From Xanthobacteraceae bacterium (GTDB taxonomy: Bacteria > Pseudomonadota > Alphaproteobacteria > Rhizobiales > Xanthobacteraceae): a DNA stretch of 64,000 bases. Below the pieces are notes generated by a model, which worked only from the letters and a program-made list of their open reading frames with translations, was not told the DNA's origin and did no database searches. The stretch lies in the NCBI GenBank assembly GCA_019750915.1, contig JAIENY010000004.1:1-64000 (forward strand). Reading direction: 5' to 3'. Below, piece by piece: positions 44,138 through 51,339 of the stretch. The position numbers were made by a program, and so were the translations under genes. The first letter of the stretch is position 1. Every line of letters starts with the position of its first letter.

Positions 44138-44248
44138 TTGAAAAATAGTCTGATGAGTCCGAAGAGCCCGATGAAGTCGCGCAGAGAGCGCCATCTACAT
44201 CAGCGCTACAAATACATTCGCTATAGCAGCCGCATGACCTTAAAATGA
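44138..44248 (+). CDS. possible 36-residue basic peptide
   Basis: AAAGGAG at 44123-44129 stands 8 bases before a TTG that opens a frame of 36 codons ending at 44248. The peptide starts MKNSLMSPKSPMKSRRERHL and is strongly basic with no membrane segment. An ATG 5 codons in is an alternative start. The ribosome site is the main support. It lies 68 bp before the prepilin peptidase gene, in the otherwise empty stretch 43961-44316. Confidence 0.3.
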   Translation: MKNSLMSPKSPMKSRRERHLHQRYKYIRYSSRMTLK

Positions 44249-44316
44249 TTTGGCAAAACTGATCGCCGGGCTGCTAAACGGTCAGTCAACTTTTACTGCT
44301 GGATCAAGCACGCAGC

Positions 44317-44787
44317 ATGATCATCGTCGCATCGTTTGGACTGCTCTGCCTGCTGAGCCTCGTTCTTGCCTGGATCGATATTCGTCACGGGATTATTCCG
44401 GACTATTTGAATTTGACGATTGCCGGTGTTGGATTTTTGCGGACTGTCATCGTTAGCGGGCCGCTTATCGGTTTGGAATCGGTATGTGAGGGCGTAGCCA
44501 TCGGAGCCACCTTCTGGCTGCTGAGACGTTTGTATTTCTCTTTCAGAAAAATCCAGGGATTGGGCTTAGGCGACGTCAAATTCCTGGCGGCTGCAGGAAT
44601 TTGGATCGGCGTCGCTGGGCTGCCAATGCTTCTACTGGTTGCCGCACTCACCGCGCTGGTCTGCACAGGCGTTCTGCAACTGGCCGGACGGCAATTTACC
44701 GGCCAAACGTCCATATCGTTTGGACCGTTTCTCGCATTCGGCCTGTTGTTCACAACAGCTCTTCAACAGCACTGGCCGTGCTGTTGA
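44317..44787 (+). CDS. gspO: prepilin peptidase (A24 family), peptidase domain only
   Basis: A 156-residue inner-membrane aspartic protease with about six helices. The two catalytic Asp are Asp21 (LAWIDIRHGIIPD) and Asp86 (GLGLGDVKFL, the GxGD motif). The N-terminal methyltransferase domain with its zinc Cys of full PilD/GspO is absent, as in CpaA/TadV-like enzymes. It should cleave the leaders of GspG, H, I, J and K encoded 5-6 kb away; it is convergent with gspN. Whether another protein methylates the pseudopilins is unknown. Confidence 0.88.
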   Translation: MIIVASFGLLCLLSLVLAWIDIRHGIIPDYLNLTIAGVGFLRTVIVSGPLIGLESVCEGVAIGATFWLLRRLYFSFRKIQGLGLGDVKFLAAAGIWIGVAGLPMLLLVAALTALVCTGVLQLAGRQFTGQTSISFGPFLAFGLLFTTALQQHWPCC

Positions 44788-44807
44788 GCGACTACTGAAG
44801 CAATGAA

Positions 44808-45485
44808 TCAGCGACGGGACCTATCGTCGGGTCGCGGCCGTAACGTTACCGACAGTTGCTTTCCGGCGTCCACAGGCGAGGGACGGTGTTCAATGGGAAT
44901 CTTCGTTTGTCCATCACCAGACTGTGGCAACGCGAGGGTGAGGACCTGTTGGTCCTTTTCCAAGGTCGCCTTTCGCCCCTGAACCGATCGCAGCTTCCAG
45001 CCCTGATAATCTTCGCCGACCTTTAGATGGAGTGCGGCCTTGGTCGATTGGTCCAAAAATATTGCAAACCCCTCTTCGTCGCTTGCAATCGTCCCGACCA
45101 GCGAGAGCTGCGGGCGCTCCGGTTCTCTGGGTTTAGATACTATAGCTGCGGCGGGAGCAACCGCAGCGGGGATCGGTCGTCGCGACGCTGAGAAGATCGG
45201 CCGGTCGCGCGTGCCGGACAATGCGCTGAGGGGAATGGCCCACAACGGATTGGCACTCAACGCCCGCTCGGCCGCCGGTGCGGGCACAACCGGAGCAGTC
45301 GCGACGAGCACCTGCGCTGGAGCGATGGGATTCGCCCAAATTGCAGATGCCGCCTGCGATTCGGCACGCACATCCTTGCTGACATCATCAGCCAGCGGCT
45401 CCGTGGCCGCAACAGAGGTCAAGGCGAACGCGCAGTGCGCAGAGAATCCCAGAACCATGATGCCAATTGCGAGCCTCAACATCAT
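44808..45485 (-). CDS. gspN: type II secretion GspN/GspC-like protein with HR domain
   Basis: About 225 residues. A hydrophobic N-terminus (MMLRLAIGIMVLGFSAHCAFA) acts as leader or anchor, followed by an Ala/Pro-rich linker with NPLWAIPLSALSGTRDRPIFSASRRPIP, which is characteristic of the Bradyrhizobium-type gene usually called gspN. The domain PQLSLVGTIASDEEGFAIFLDQSTKAALHLKVGEDYQGWKLRSVQGRKATL is like the HR domain of GspC, the inner-membrane partner of the secretin. The 4-bp ATGA overlap with gspM sets the start. No separate gspC is visible, so it probably fills that role. Confidence 0.8.
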   Translation of the reverse strand: MMLRLAIGIMVLGFSAHCAFALTSVAATEPLADDVSKDVRAESQAASAIWANPIAPAQVLVATAPVVPAPAAERALSANPLWAIPLSALSGTRDRPIFSASRRPIPAAVAPAAAIVSKPREPERPQLSLVGTIASDEEGFAIFLDQSTKAALHLKVGEDYQGWKLRSVQGRKATLEKDQQVLTLALPQSGDGQTKIPIEHRPSPVDAGKQLSVTLRPRPDDRSRR

Positions 45486-46039
45486 TTCGCACCTTGCCAT
45501 TGCCCTGATACCGCCAACAGAATTCGCAGCTTTCCGCCACTTGAATTTGATCCCGGGGCCTGAACGACGAGTTGATCAATGAATAAGAACGGCATTCCGG
45601 CTTCGAGGTCATAAAGTAAATTTTGCAGTCCCGTCTGATCGATATCGCAGTTGACCAGGATACTAAGAAATCCCGCCTTGGACGGCGTGCCTCTCAACTC
45701 GACCTGGGACGACAAAACGTTTCCGCCAGATTTTGTCACAGCGCCTGCAACGCGCTCGATGAGGGCCGCGCCCGCGACGGTAATCGTAGCCCCTTCCAAA
45801 AATGCCGAGCCCGACGGCATCGAAACGTCGCCGGCTTTCCCACGAGTCGCGGGAGACCGGCGGCCTTCGAACTGCTCCAACATGGCCACCGACGATGCTA
45901 TCTGGGCCCGCTGGCCCAAGATGCTCCCAATGGAAATTGTCACGGTGAACAACAACGCTACGACGAGACCGGCGTAAGTAATCCCCGCCAGCAACGGCGA
46001 CGCTGTGAATGTCTTTTTTAAAGTGACGGTCGAATTCAT
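45482..46039 (-). CDS. gspM: type II secretion GspM-like inner-membrane protein
   Basis: A 185-residue bitopic protein: a short cytoplasmic N-terminus, one helix (LLAGITYAGLVVALLFTVTISIGSIL), then a periplasmic ferredoxin-like domain (GATITVAGAALIERVAGAVTKSGGNVLSSQVELRG, LVNCDIDQTGLQNLLYDLEAGMPFLFIDQLVVQ) of the b-type GspM. It stabilises GspL in the assembly platform. Overlaps gspL and gspN by 4 bp each, consistent with coupled translation. Confidence 0.87.
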   Translation of the reverse strand: MNSTVTLKKTFTASPLLAGITYAGLVVALLFTVTISIGSILGQRAQIASSVAMLEQFEGRRSPATRGKAGDVSMPSGSAFLEGATITVAGAALIERVAGAVTKSGGNVLSSQVELRGTPSKAGFLSILVNCDIDQTGLQNLLYDLEAGMPFLFIDQLVVQAPGSNSSGGKLRILLAVSGQWQGAK

Positions 46040-47118
46040 TTATCCGATCCGAAGTAGGGAGTGACGTGCACCTCGATGTGGAAATGCTCTCCAGGATCGC
46101 CCGTCGCTCGCGTCGTTGGTGCAAAAAATGTGGCTCGGGAGAACTGGGGCGACTGTTCCATCAAACTGATCAGGGGGGGTGCGTCTTGCGAAATACCGAC
46201 GACCTGAACCTTGTCGCCTTCAAGCCGCAACTCGGTCACGTAGGTGTTGTCAGGCAAGACCCGCGAGATTGCTTCAAGCACCATGACGCTTGAGGGCGTC
46301 GTCCGCTTTCGTTTTGCCAGGAGACTCTGGGCCGATCCGCCCTCGGCAGTCTGACCAAGCAGCAACGACGCGCGGCGCTCTGCGATCCGGCGCGATAATT
46401 GTTGCTGCTCGGCGTCGAGCGCGTTTCCTGCGTAGGCCGCAAAGACCAGCGAGGTTGCGGCGGCGACACCGCTGCTCAACAAGATGACGCGCAAAATCCG
46501 CGGCAGATCCATTGTCCTTCCGATCGCGCTTTGCATAGACGTCTCAAAGACCTTCAACATTGCGGGTGCCCCCTCCCCGGCCGGAGCCTCGGCGACTACC
46601 GTCACGGACGCAGCGCCGAGGTCACCTGCGAGCTGCACAAGAGGCTGGATTGTGTATTTCGACGTCGCGGCGAGGGTCAGCTGAATTCGCTCGTTTGTAA
46701 TATTCGAGGGAGGACTCCAACCGAAAACCACGTCATTGGCTGCCCACGGTGTCAGACGGTCGATCTGTGCGCGGATCATGGCGGCGAGAAAGTCCACGGC
46801 CTGCTTGGGAAAGTCGAGCGATCGGAACAGGACGCCATTGGAATTGAGTTGGATTTCGACGCGGCTGCCGCGAAATGCCGTGACCCAGTCATCCGTTAAA
46901 GCGGGACTTGGTCGGCCATTCGACAGATGAAAAGAAACGTCCGCCAAGGACGCGCCTTTTTTCATGGGCGCTGTTTTAACCGTGAAGGTGCCGCTGTCCC
47001 CTTCCATGACCGATATTGGCCGCTGGGGTACGAAGCGAGTGGCGATCGAATTGATAGCCCGGGAAACGGCCGCGATCCATTCGCCAAACAGTTCTTTGAG
47101 TTCAAAGAGCATCGCCAT
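46036..47118 (-). CDS. gspL: type II secretion GspL/PilN-like platform protein
   Basis: About 360 residues. The cytoplasmic N-domain (residues 1-200) is a divergent actin-like fold, then one helix (LPRILRVILLSSGVAAATSLVFAAYAGNAL), a coiled coil (DAEQQQLSRRIAERRASLL) and a periplasmic ferredoxin-like domain of PilN type (SSVMVLEAISRVLPDNTYVTELRLEGDKVQVVG). It recruits the ATPase GspE. ATG 47118 was chosen because GAAGG precedes it and it overlaps the gspK end by 17 bp; the frame stays open another 28 codons upstream. Confidence 0.85.
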   Translation of the reverse strand: MAMLFELKELFGEWIAAVSRAINSIATRFVPQRPISVMEGDSGTFTVKTAPMKKGASLADVSFHLSNGRPSPALTDDWVTAFRGSRVEIQLNSNGVLFRSLDFPKQAVDFLAAMIRAQIDRLTPWAANDVVFGWSPPSNITNERIQLTLAATSKYTIQPLVQLAGDLGAASVTVVAEAPAGEGAPAMLKVFETSMQSAIGRTMDLPRILRVILLSSGVAAATSLVFAAYAGNALDAEQQQLSRRIAERRASLLLGQTAEGGSAQSLLAKRKRTTPSSVMVLEAISRVLPDNTYVTELRLEGDKVQVVGISQDAPPLISLMEQSPQFSRATFFAPTTRATGDPGEHFHIEVHVTPYFGSDK

Positions 47119-48043
47119 CACTTGCCAACCTTCGAGGATAGCGGGACACAGCCGCCCCTTCCTCCTGCCAAGATAGAACTTGGTAAGGATCCTTCTTGCC
47201 ACCCAGCCGGATCACCACCTCCGACGAGCTCTGCCGGCCATTGTCAAATTTAATCGCGGTCAGGATGCGAAAGGAGTTACTCTTTTCGATCGTCGCATTG
47301 TCTTGTGCCGGGCCCAGAGCTGTTGCGATCGAAGCCGTGTCGTCTGGCAGCGTCGGCCGCTCTCGCAGAAATTCTTTCAGTGCAGACGGCGTCATGCCGG
47401 GCAGTGCAGCAATGACCTCAGGCTGCGCAACCAGCACATTGATCTTCGGCAGCCCGCTGAAGACGGTCACGAACGGCAGGGCACGCTCGACTAGCGTCGA
47501 CGGGAGCCCAAGAACGAGAGCAAGCTCGTTTACATGCGCAAATGGTGCCTGTCGTGGAGAATAACTAAGGCCCGCGGCGCGGTAGAGCGACGCCTCATCG
47601 TCGGCGGCATCATCCTTCGGAGGCGTCCGCCACCCGATAACACGGTCGGCATATTGCCCGGCATTCTCCGCATCCGCCCCCAGACCGGAAAAGAAATTTG
47701 CCAGCAGGTCCTTCGGAGCGAGGTTGAGATCAATACGGGCGGCCTCCGATACGAAAGAAACCTCTAGATTCGCGTTGTCCAGGCGATAGTGAAATTTCCC
47801 TTGCAAAGGACGTGTCTTTTCGCCCGCCAGCAACAACTGATAGGCCGTAAGTTCTACACCGGCTGATACAAGGGCTTCTGCATGCAGTCCGGCGTCACTA
47901 ACGGCCAGCGCCTGCGCAGAATTGGAGAGATACACCGAAAAGATCACTGCGAGCGCCGACAACGCAGCCATAATCCAGAGCACGGCGACGAGCACAAAAC
48001 CATGCTCGGACGTTGCAGCAGGGTGCGAAGTTTTCCGTGTCAT
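47102..48043 (-). CDS. gspK: type II secretion minor pseudopilin GspK
   Basis: A 313-residue minor pseudopilin that caps the pseudopilus with GspI and GspJ. The type III leader cleaves before FVLVAVLWIMAALSALAVIFSVYL (after EHG); as in other GspK there is no Glu at +5. The large globular domain follows, with helix-hairpin features (RIDLNLAPKDLLANFFSGLGADAENAGQYADRVIGWRTP) and calcium-type Asp residues (KDDAADDEAS). Overlaps gspJ by 4 bp. Confidence 0.9.
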   Translation of the reverse strand: MTRKTSHPAATSEHGFVLVAVLWIMAALSALAVIFSVYLSNSAQALAVSDAGLHAEALVSAGVELTAYQLLLAGEKTRPLQGKFHYRLDNANLEVSFVSEAARIDLNLAPKDLLANFFSGLGADAENAGQYADRVIGWRTPPKDDAADDEASLYRAAGLSYSPRQAPFAHVNELALVLGLPSTLVERALPFVTVFSGLPKINVLVAQPEVIAALPGMTPSALKEFLRERPTLPDDTASIATALGPAQDNATIEKSNSFRILTAIKFDNGRQSSSEVVIRLGGKKDPYQVLSWQEEGAAVSRYPRRLASDGDAL

Positions 48044-48762
48044 TGCGAACCTGCCTCGACCGGCGCAGCGCTGGCGGATTCGGAATCGTCGGTGACACCA
48101 ACTTTCGAATTGTTCTCTGCGTCTTCTGAAGCGGGCGCCTCAACGTGCAACAAAGCCACCGTCGATACCGAGAGAACGCGTTCGGTTGCCATGTCGCGAA
48201 CCGTCAGCATGATCGCGGCCGGCAACCCGTCCGCTTCATGCCAATTGCTCTTCCAGACGCGGTCACGTCCCGCATAGGAAAACGACAGCCGAAACGGAGC
48301 ACGAAACAATACAACCGGATCGCCAAGCTGGACTTGTTCAGAGAGCGACGCCGCCGGAGAAAATGGCGCGAACTGCGCCCTCGAACGAACCGTCACGAGA
48401 TCCCGGTGATCGGCGGTGTCGCCGATCCGCACCACGTCAAGTCCTGAAGTGGCATTCGGGCCCAAAGCTGTCCGCACAAACGTTACGGATAATTCCGAGC
48501 CATCGAACAGTGGCCGGCGCTGCTCGCGATTGGCCGGCACATATTCAGCAACCGCCAGATCGGAGGCGATCCGCTGCAACCCGAAGCTGATCGACTCGTT
48601 GCGCTGGATGCGGTCCAATCCGCGATTCCAGTTTGGAAGCCATTGCGAGGTGATATTGGCCAGCGCCGAAAGAACAAGGGCCATCAATGCCATCGCCACA
48701 AGCGTCTCGATTAGCGTAAAGCCAGCTTCGCCGGCACGTTTCGCTGCAAGCGGACCATTCAT
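48040..48762 (-). CDS. gspJ: type II secretion minor pseudopilin GspJ
   Basis: About 240 residues. Prepilin leader and hydrophobic helix: AGEAGFTLIETLVAMALMALVLSALANITSQWL, with Glu at +5 of the mature protein. The globular domain follows (FGLQRIASDLAVAEYVPANREQ is typical of GspJ). The start MNGPLAAKRAG overlaps the gspI stop by 4 bp; a frame of 31 more codons upstream lies inside gspI and is rejected. It has an unusual acidic, low-complexity tail (SEDAENNSKVGVTDDSESAS). Confidence 0.9.
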   Translation of the reverse strand: MNGPLAAKRAGEAGFTLIETLVAMALMALVLSALANITSQWLPNWNRGLDRIQRNESISFGLQRIASDLAVAEYVPANREQRRPLFDGSELSVTFVRTALGPNATSGLDVVRIGDTADHRDLVTVRSRAQFAPFSPAASLSEQVQLGDPVVLFRAPFRLSFSYAGRDRVWKSNWHEADGLPAAIMLTVRDMATERVLSVSTVALLHVEAPASEDAENNSKVGVTDDSESASAAPVEAGSQ

Positions 48763-49172
48763 GGGCCGGGCCTGTGCATTAGCCGAACGGTCTGAAGGTC
48801 CAAAGCACCGCCGGAGGGAGTTTGCACATGAATTTTCACGAGCTGGGGGATCCACGCAACGTCCGCGTCCGGCACGACCCCCGCTCCACCGAGCGGTCCG
48901 ATATCAATCTGCCACCGGCGGCCGTTGAGTTCACCCGACAGCACACCGGGAGCGAGTTCGGCGCGTGGCGGAATCCCCGTCGCCATCACATTGCGTGCCG
49001 CCTGCATTAGCTCGACGTGCTGCTCCAGCGATCGTACGCCTCGCAAATTCGTCGACATGACCGATCCGATTGCAACGATGCAGACACCGACAACCGCAAG
49101 CGCGATCAACACCTCGATGAGCGTGAAGCCAGCTTGCGGGTCGTCAGTTCGTGGCAGTACTGCGCGAGACAA
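48759..49172 (-). CDS. gspI: type II secretion minor pseudopilin GspI
   Basis: A 137-residue pseudopilin: short leader then AGFTLIEVLIALAVVGVCIVAIGSVM with Glu at +5. The globular part starts LRGVRSLEQHVELMQAARNVMATG, as usual for GspI. It overlaps gspH by 29 bp at its 5-prime end and gspJ by 4 bp at its 3-prime end. Confidence 0.9.
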   Translation of the reverse strand: MSRAVLPRTDDPQAGFTLIEVLIALAVVGVCIVAIGSVMSTNLRGVRSLEQHVELMQAARNVMATGIPPRAELAPGVLSGELNGRRWQIDIGPLGGAGVVPDADVAWIPQLVKIHVQTPSGGALDLQTVRLMHRPGP

Positions 49173-49608
49173 TTTCGATCCTTCCGGTCAACCAATTGAC
49201 GCGAACCTCATAGCCCGTATCGAGTCGCGTCAGCTCAATTACGCCGCCACACGACATTCCGTTTGCGAAGAAGCTGATAGTCGACAGCGACGCGTGATGG
49301 CGGCAGGTTTGCGGCAACAGCGCTTCAAAGTGAACGTCGCTGGGAATGCGGATCATCTCCGTCGTCGCGCCCGATTGGATCAGGCGCGTTCCGGCGTCGA
49401 CCAACGTGCTGACTTCCCCCTGGTGCCGGATCGCTGCATTGCGGTCCGCTTTCAGCAGTGTTGCAGTCTGAAGTGCATAGGCCTGCAGACGGGAGCGCGA
49501 GGTCTGCCGGGGAATGAACGGCAACAACACGGCCGCAAGCATGGCGATGATCGCCAGGACACACACCATCTCCAACAGAGTGAAGCCGTGTTGCGCTTCG
49601 TCACTCAT
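49144..49608 (-). CDS. gspH: type II secretion pseudopilin GspH
   Basis: About 154 residues: leader MSDEAQHG, then FTLLEMVCVLAIIAMLAAVLLPFIP with Glu at +5, then a small beta domain (DRNAAIRHQGEVSTLVDAGTRLIQ). The start was set by the leader motif and an 8-bp overlap with gspG; the longer open frame upstream lies within gspG. It ends inside the first 29 bp of gspI. Confidence 0.87.
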   Translation of the reverse strand: MSDEAQHGFTLLEMVCVLAIIAMLAAVLLPFIPRQTSRSRLQAYALQTATLLKADRNAAIRHQGEVSTLVDAGTRLIQSGATTEMIRIPSDVHFEALLPQTCRHHASLSTISFFANGMSCGGVIELTRLDTGYEVRVNWLTGRIEIVSRSTATN

Positions 49609-50104
49609 TCCTTGCGTTCTTTGCGATCGCCAAGTTGTCGGTTGAAATATCAGCGGCGATTCCGGTGCCACCCTCCTGGCCATCGGACCCATAGGATACA
49701 ATTTCGTAAGCGCCCCGTTGTCCCGGCGAACGATAGACATAAGGGTTGTTCCAGGGATCGTTGGGGACATTGCCCCCCTTGAGATATGGCCCGTTCCAGG
49801 CAGCAACACCGGGTGTCCGCTGCACCAGAGCCGTTAGCCCCTCCGCCGTCGATGGAAACCTGCCAGCATCGAGATAGAACAGATCGAGCGCGCTTCCGAA
49901 GCTCTGCAACTGAATCTTGGCGGTCTTGACCTTCGATTCACTGAGATAGCTGAGAACGCGCGGACCGATTAGTCCCATGATGAGACCGATAATTGTAATC
50001 ACAACCAGCATCTCCACCAGTGTGAAGCCCTGCTCGCCTGCATCGCTCCTGTCCCTGCGCTGCATGCGTATAGCGAACCGGTGCCGGCGTTTTTCAAAGT
50101 TCAT
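49601..50104 (-). CDS. gspG: type II secretion major pseudopilin GspG
   Basis: About 167 residues: a basic leader (MNFEKRRHRFAIRMQRRDRSDAGEQG), longer than usual, then FTLVEMLVVITIIGLIMGLIGPRVLSYL with Glu at +5. The GspG signature follows: ALDLFYLDAGRFPSTAEGLTALVQRTPGVAAWNGPYLKGGNVPNDPWNNPYVYRSPG, including the calcium-binding loop region. ATG 50104 has GGGGAA upstream; an ATG 27 bases earlier would overlap gspF. It polymerises into the pseudopilus. Confidence 0.93.
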   Translation of the reverse strand: MNFEKRRHRFAIRMQRRDRSDAGEQGFTLVEMLVVITIIGLIMGLIGPRVLSYLSESKVKTAKIQLQSFGSALDLFYLDAGRFPSTAEGLTALVQRTPGVAAWNGPYLKGGNVPNDPWNNPYVYRSPGQRGAYEIVSYGSDGQEGGTGIAADISTDNLAIAKNARNE

Positions 50105-50120
50105 AACCGTATTCCCCGAT

Positions 50121-51335
50121 CTAATTGACAAGTTGAGTGACCGACAGCAGCGCGGTCATAACGGATACGATCAGCCCGCCCACGACCGAGCTAATGGTGA
50201 TAATAGCGACTGGCCCGATGATGCTGACGATCCGATCCAGACTGCGCTGCAGTTTTGACTCGTAAAATTCGGCGACGCGGCCCGCCAGCGCGGGCAATTG
50301 CCCGGTCTCCTCGCCCAGACGCAGCATACGCACTGCCATCGGCGGCAAGTTGTTTGATGCGGCCAGCGCGTCCGAAAGCTTGCCGCCATGACGCACGCGA
50401 TCCGCGGCGGCTGACCATGTCGCCGCGCTCCCGGTGACCGCCATGATGTCGACGAGAATTCGAAGCGTGCCGGTGAGATTGAGGCCGCTGCCGAGCAGGA
50501 CCCCGAGATTGCGGCAGAATAAGGTGGTCCAGTAAAACTGAAAAATGCCGGCGATCCCTGGGATTCGAGAGACCGCATTCACAGCCGTTGCGCCGACGCC
50601 GGGCCGGCGCAGCAACCACCAAGTACTGCCAACGCATCCAGCGGAAGCCAACAACACACTGGTTGCGTTGGCACGAAGAAAGTCCGACAGCTTAATGAAG
50701 CTACTAAGTGCAGAGTCGGATTTAGCACCGAAATCCTGAAGCACCGACGAGAATTGCGGCAGCACGAACAGAATAAAGAACAGCATGACGCCGACAGCAG
50801 CAATCAAAACGAAGGCCGGGTACTGCATCGCATCCGTCAGCTTTCTGCGCATCAACTCGGCTCTCGCCCGCTCAGCAGCCAAAATTTCGAGCACGTAATC
50901 GAGTGTGCCCGATACTTCGCCAACACGGACCAGCGCGACGTACATCGCTGGAAACAGGGACGGATGATCCGCGATTGCTGCGGCTAGACTTTCACCACTC
51001 AGTAGCGCAGCACGCAGCTTGCCCACTATCGGACGAAGCCTTCCGACGTCGGTATCGCTCGCGAGTAATTCGAGGGCATCGTCCAGGCGAGCTCCCGCCT
51101 TCAACAGAAGGGCCATATCTCTGGTGAAAGCCGTTACCTCCGCCTGTGTCGGCCGGTTGAACAATCCGAAACCGCCGCTGGAAGCGACGCCGTTTTGCGG
51201 CTCCTCAATCGTTTCGATTGGCAACAGCTGAAGATATTCGATGCGGTGAGCGACTTCCGCCGCGGTCGGAGCCGAGATCGTGCCATTCACAACCTCTCCG
51301 TTCTGCGTCAACGCTCGATAGCGGAAATTCGGCAC
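50121..51335 (-). CDS. gspF: type II secretion inner-membrane protein GspF
   Basis: A 404-residue polytopic protein with two T2SSF repeats (about 70-195 and 270-395): FTRDMALLLKAGARLDDALELLA and FCRNLGVLLGSGLNLTGTLRILVDIM each open a repeat, and helices lie near 170-190, 220-245 and at the C-terminus. The N-terminal FRYRALTQNGEVVNGTISAPTAAEVAHRIEYLQLLPI is the usual GspF start. It starts with GTG after GTGAGG, 4 bp from the gspE stop. It is the platform component rotated or pushed by GspE. Confidence 0.93.
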   Translation of the reverse strand: MPNFRYRALTQNGEVVNGTISAPTAAEVAHRIEYLQLLPIETIEEPQNGVASSGGFGLFNRPTQAEVTAFTRDMALLLKAGARLDDALELLASDTDVGRLRPIVGKLRAALLSGESLAAAIADHPSLFPAMYVALVRVGEVSGTLDYVLEILAAERARAELMRRKLTDAMQYPAFVLIAAVGVMLFFILFVLPQFSSVLQDFGAKSDSALSSFIKLSDFLRANATSVLLASAGCVGSTWWLLRRPGVGATAVNAVSRIPGIAGIFQFYWTTLFCRNLGVLLGSGLNLTGTLRILVDIMAVTGSAATWSAAADRVRHGGKLSDALAASNNLPPMAVRMLRLGEETGQLPALAGRVAEFYESKLQRSLDRIVSIIGPVAIITISSVVGGLIVSVMTALLSVTQLVN

Positions 51336-51339
51336 GGCC

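Noticed and set aside
44150-44175. Hammerhead-like core CTGATGAGTCCGAA before the prepilin peptidase
   Set aside because: The required GAAA box and a pairing stem II are absent, and the motif lies inside a small coding frame.
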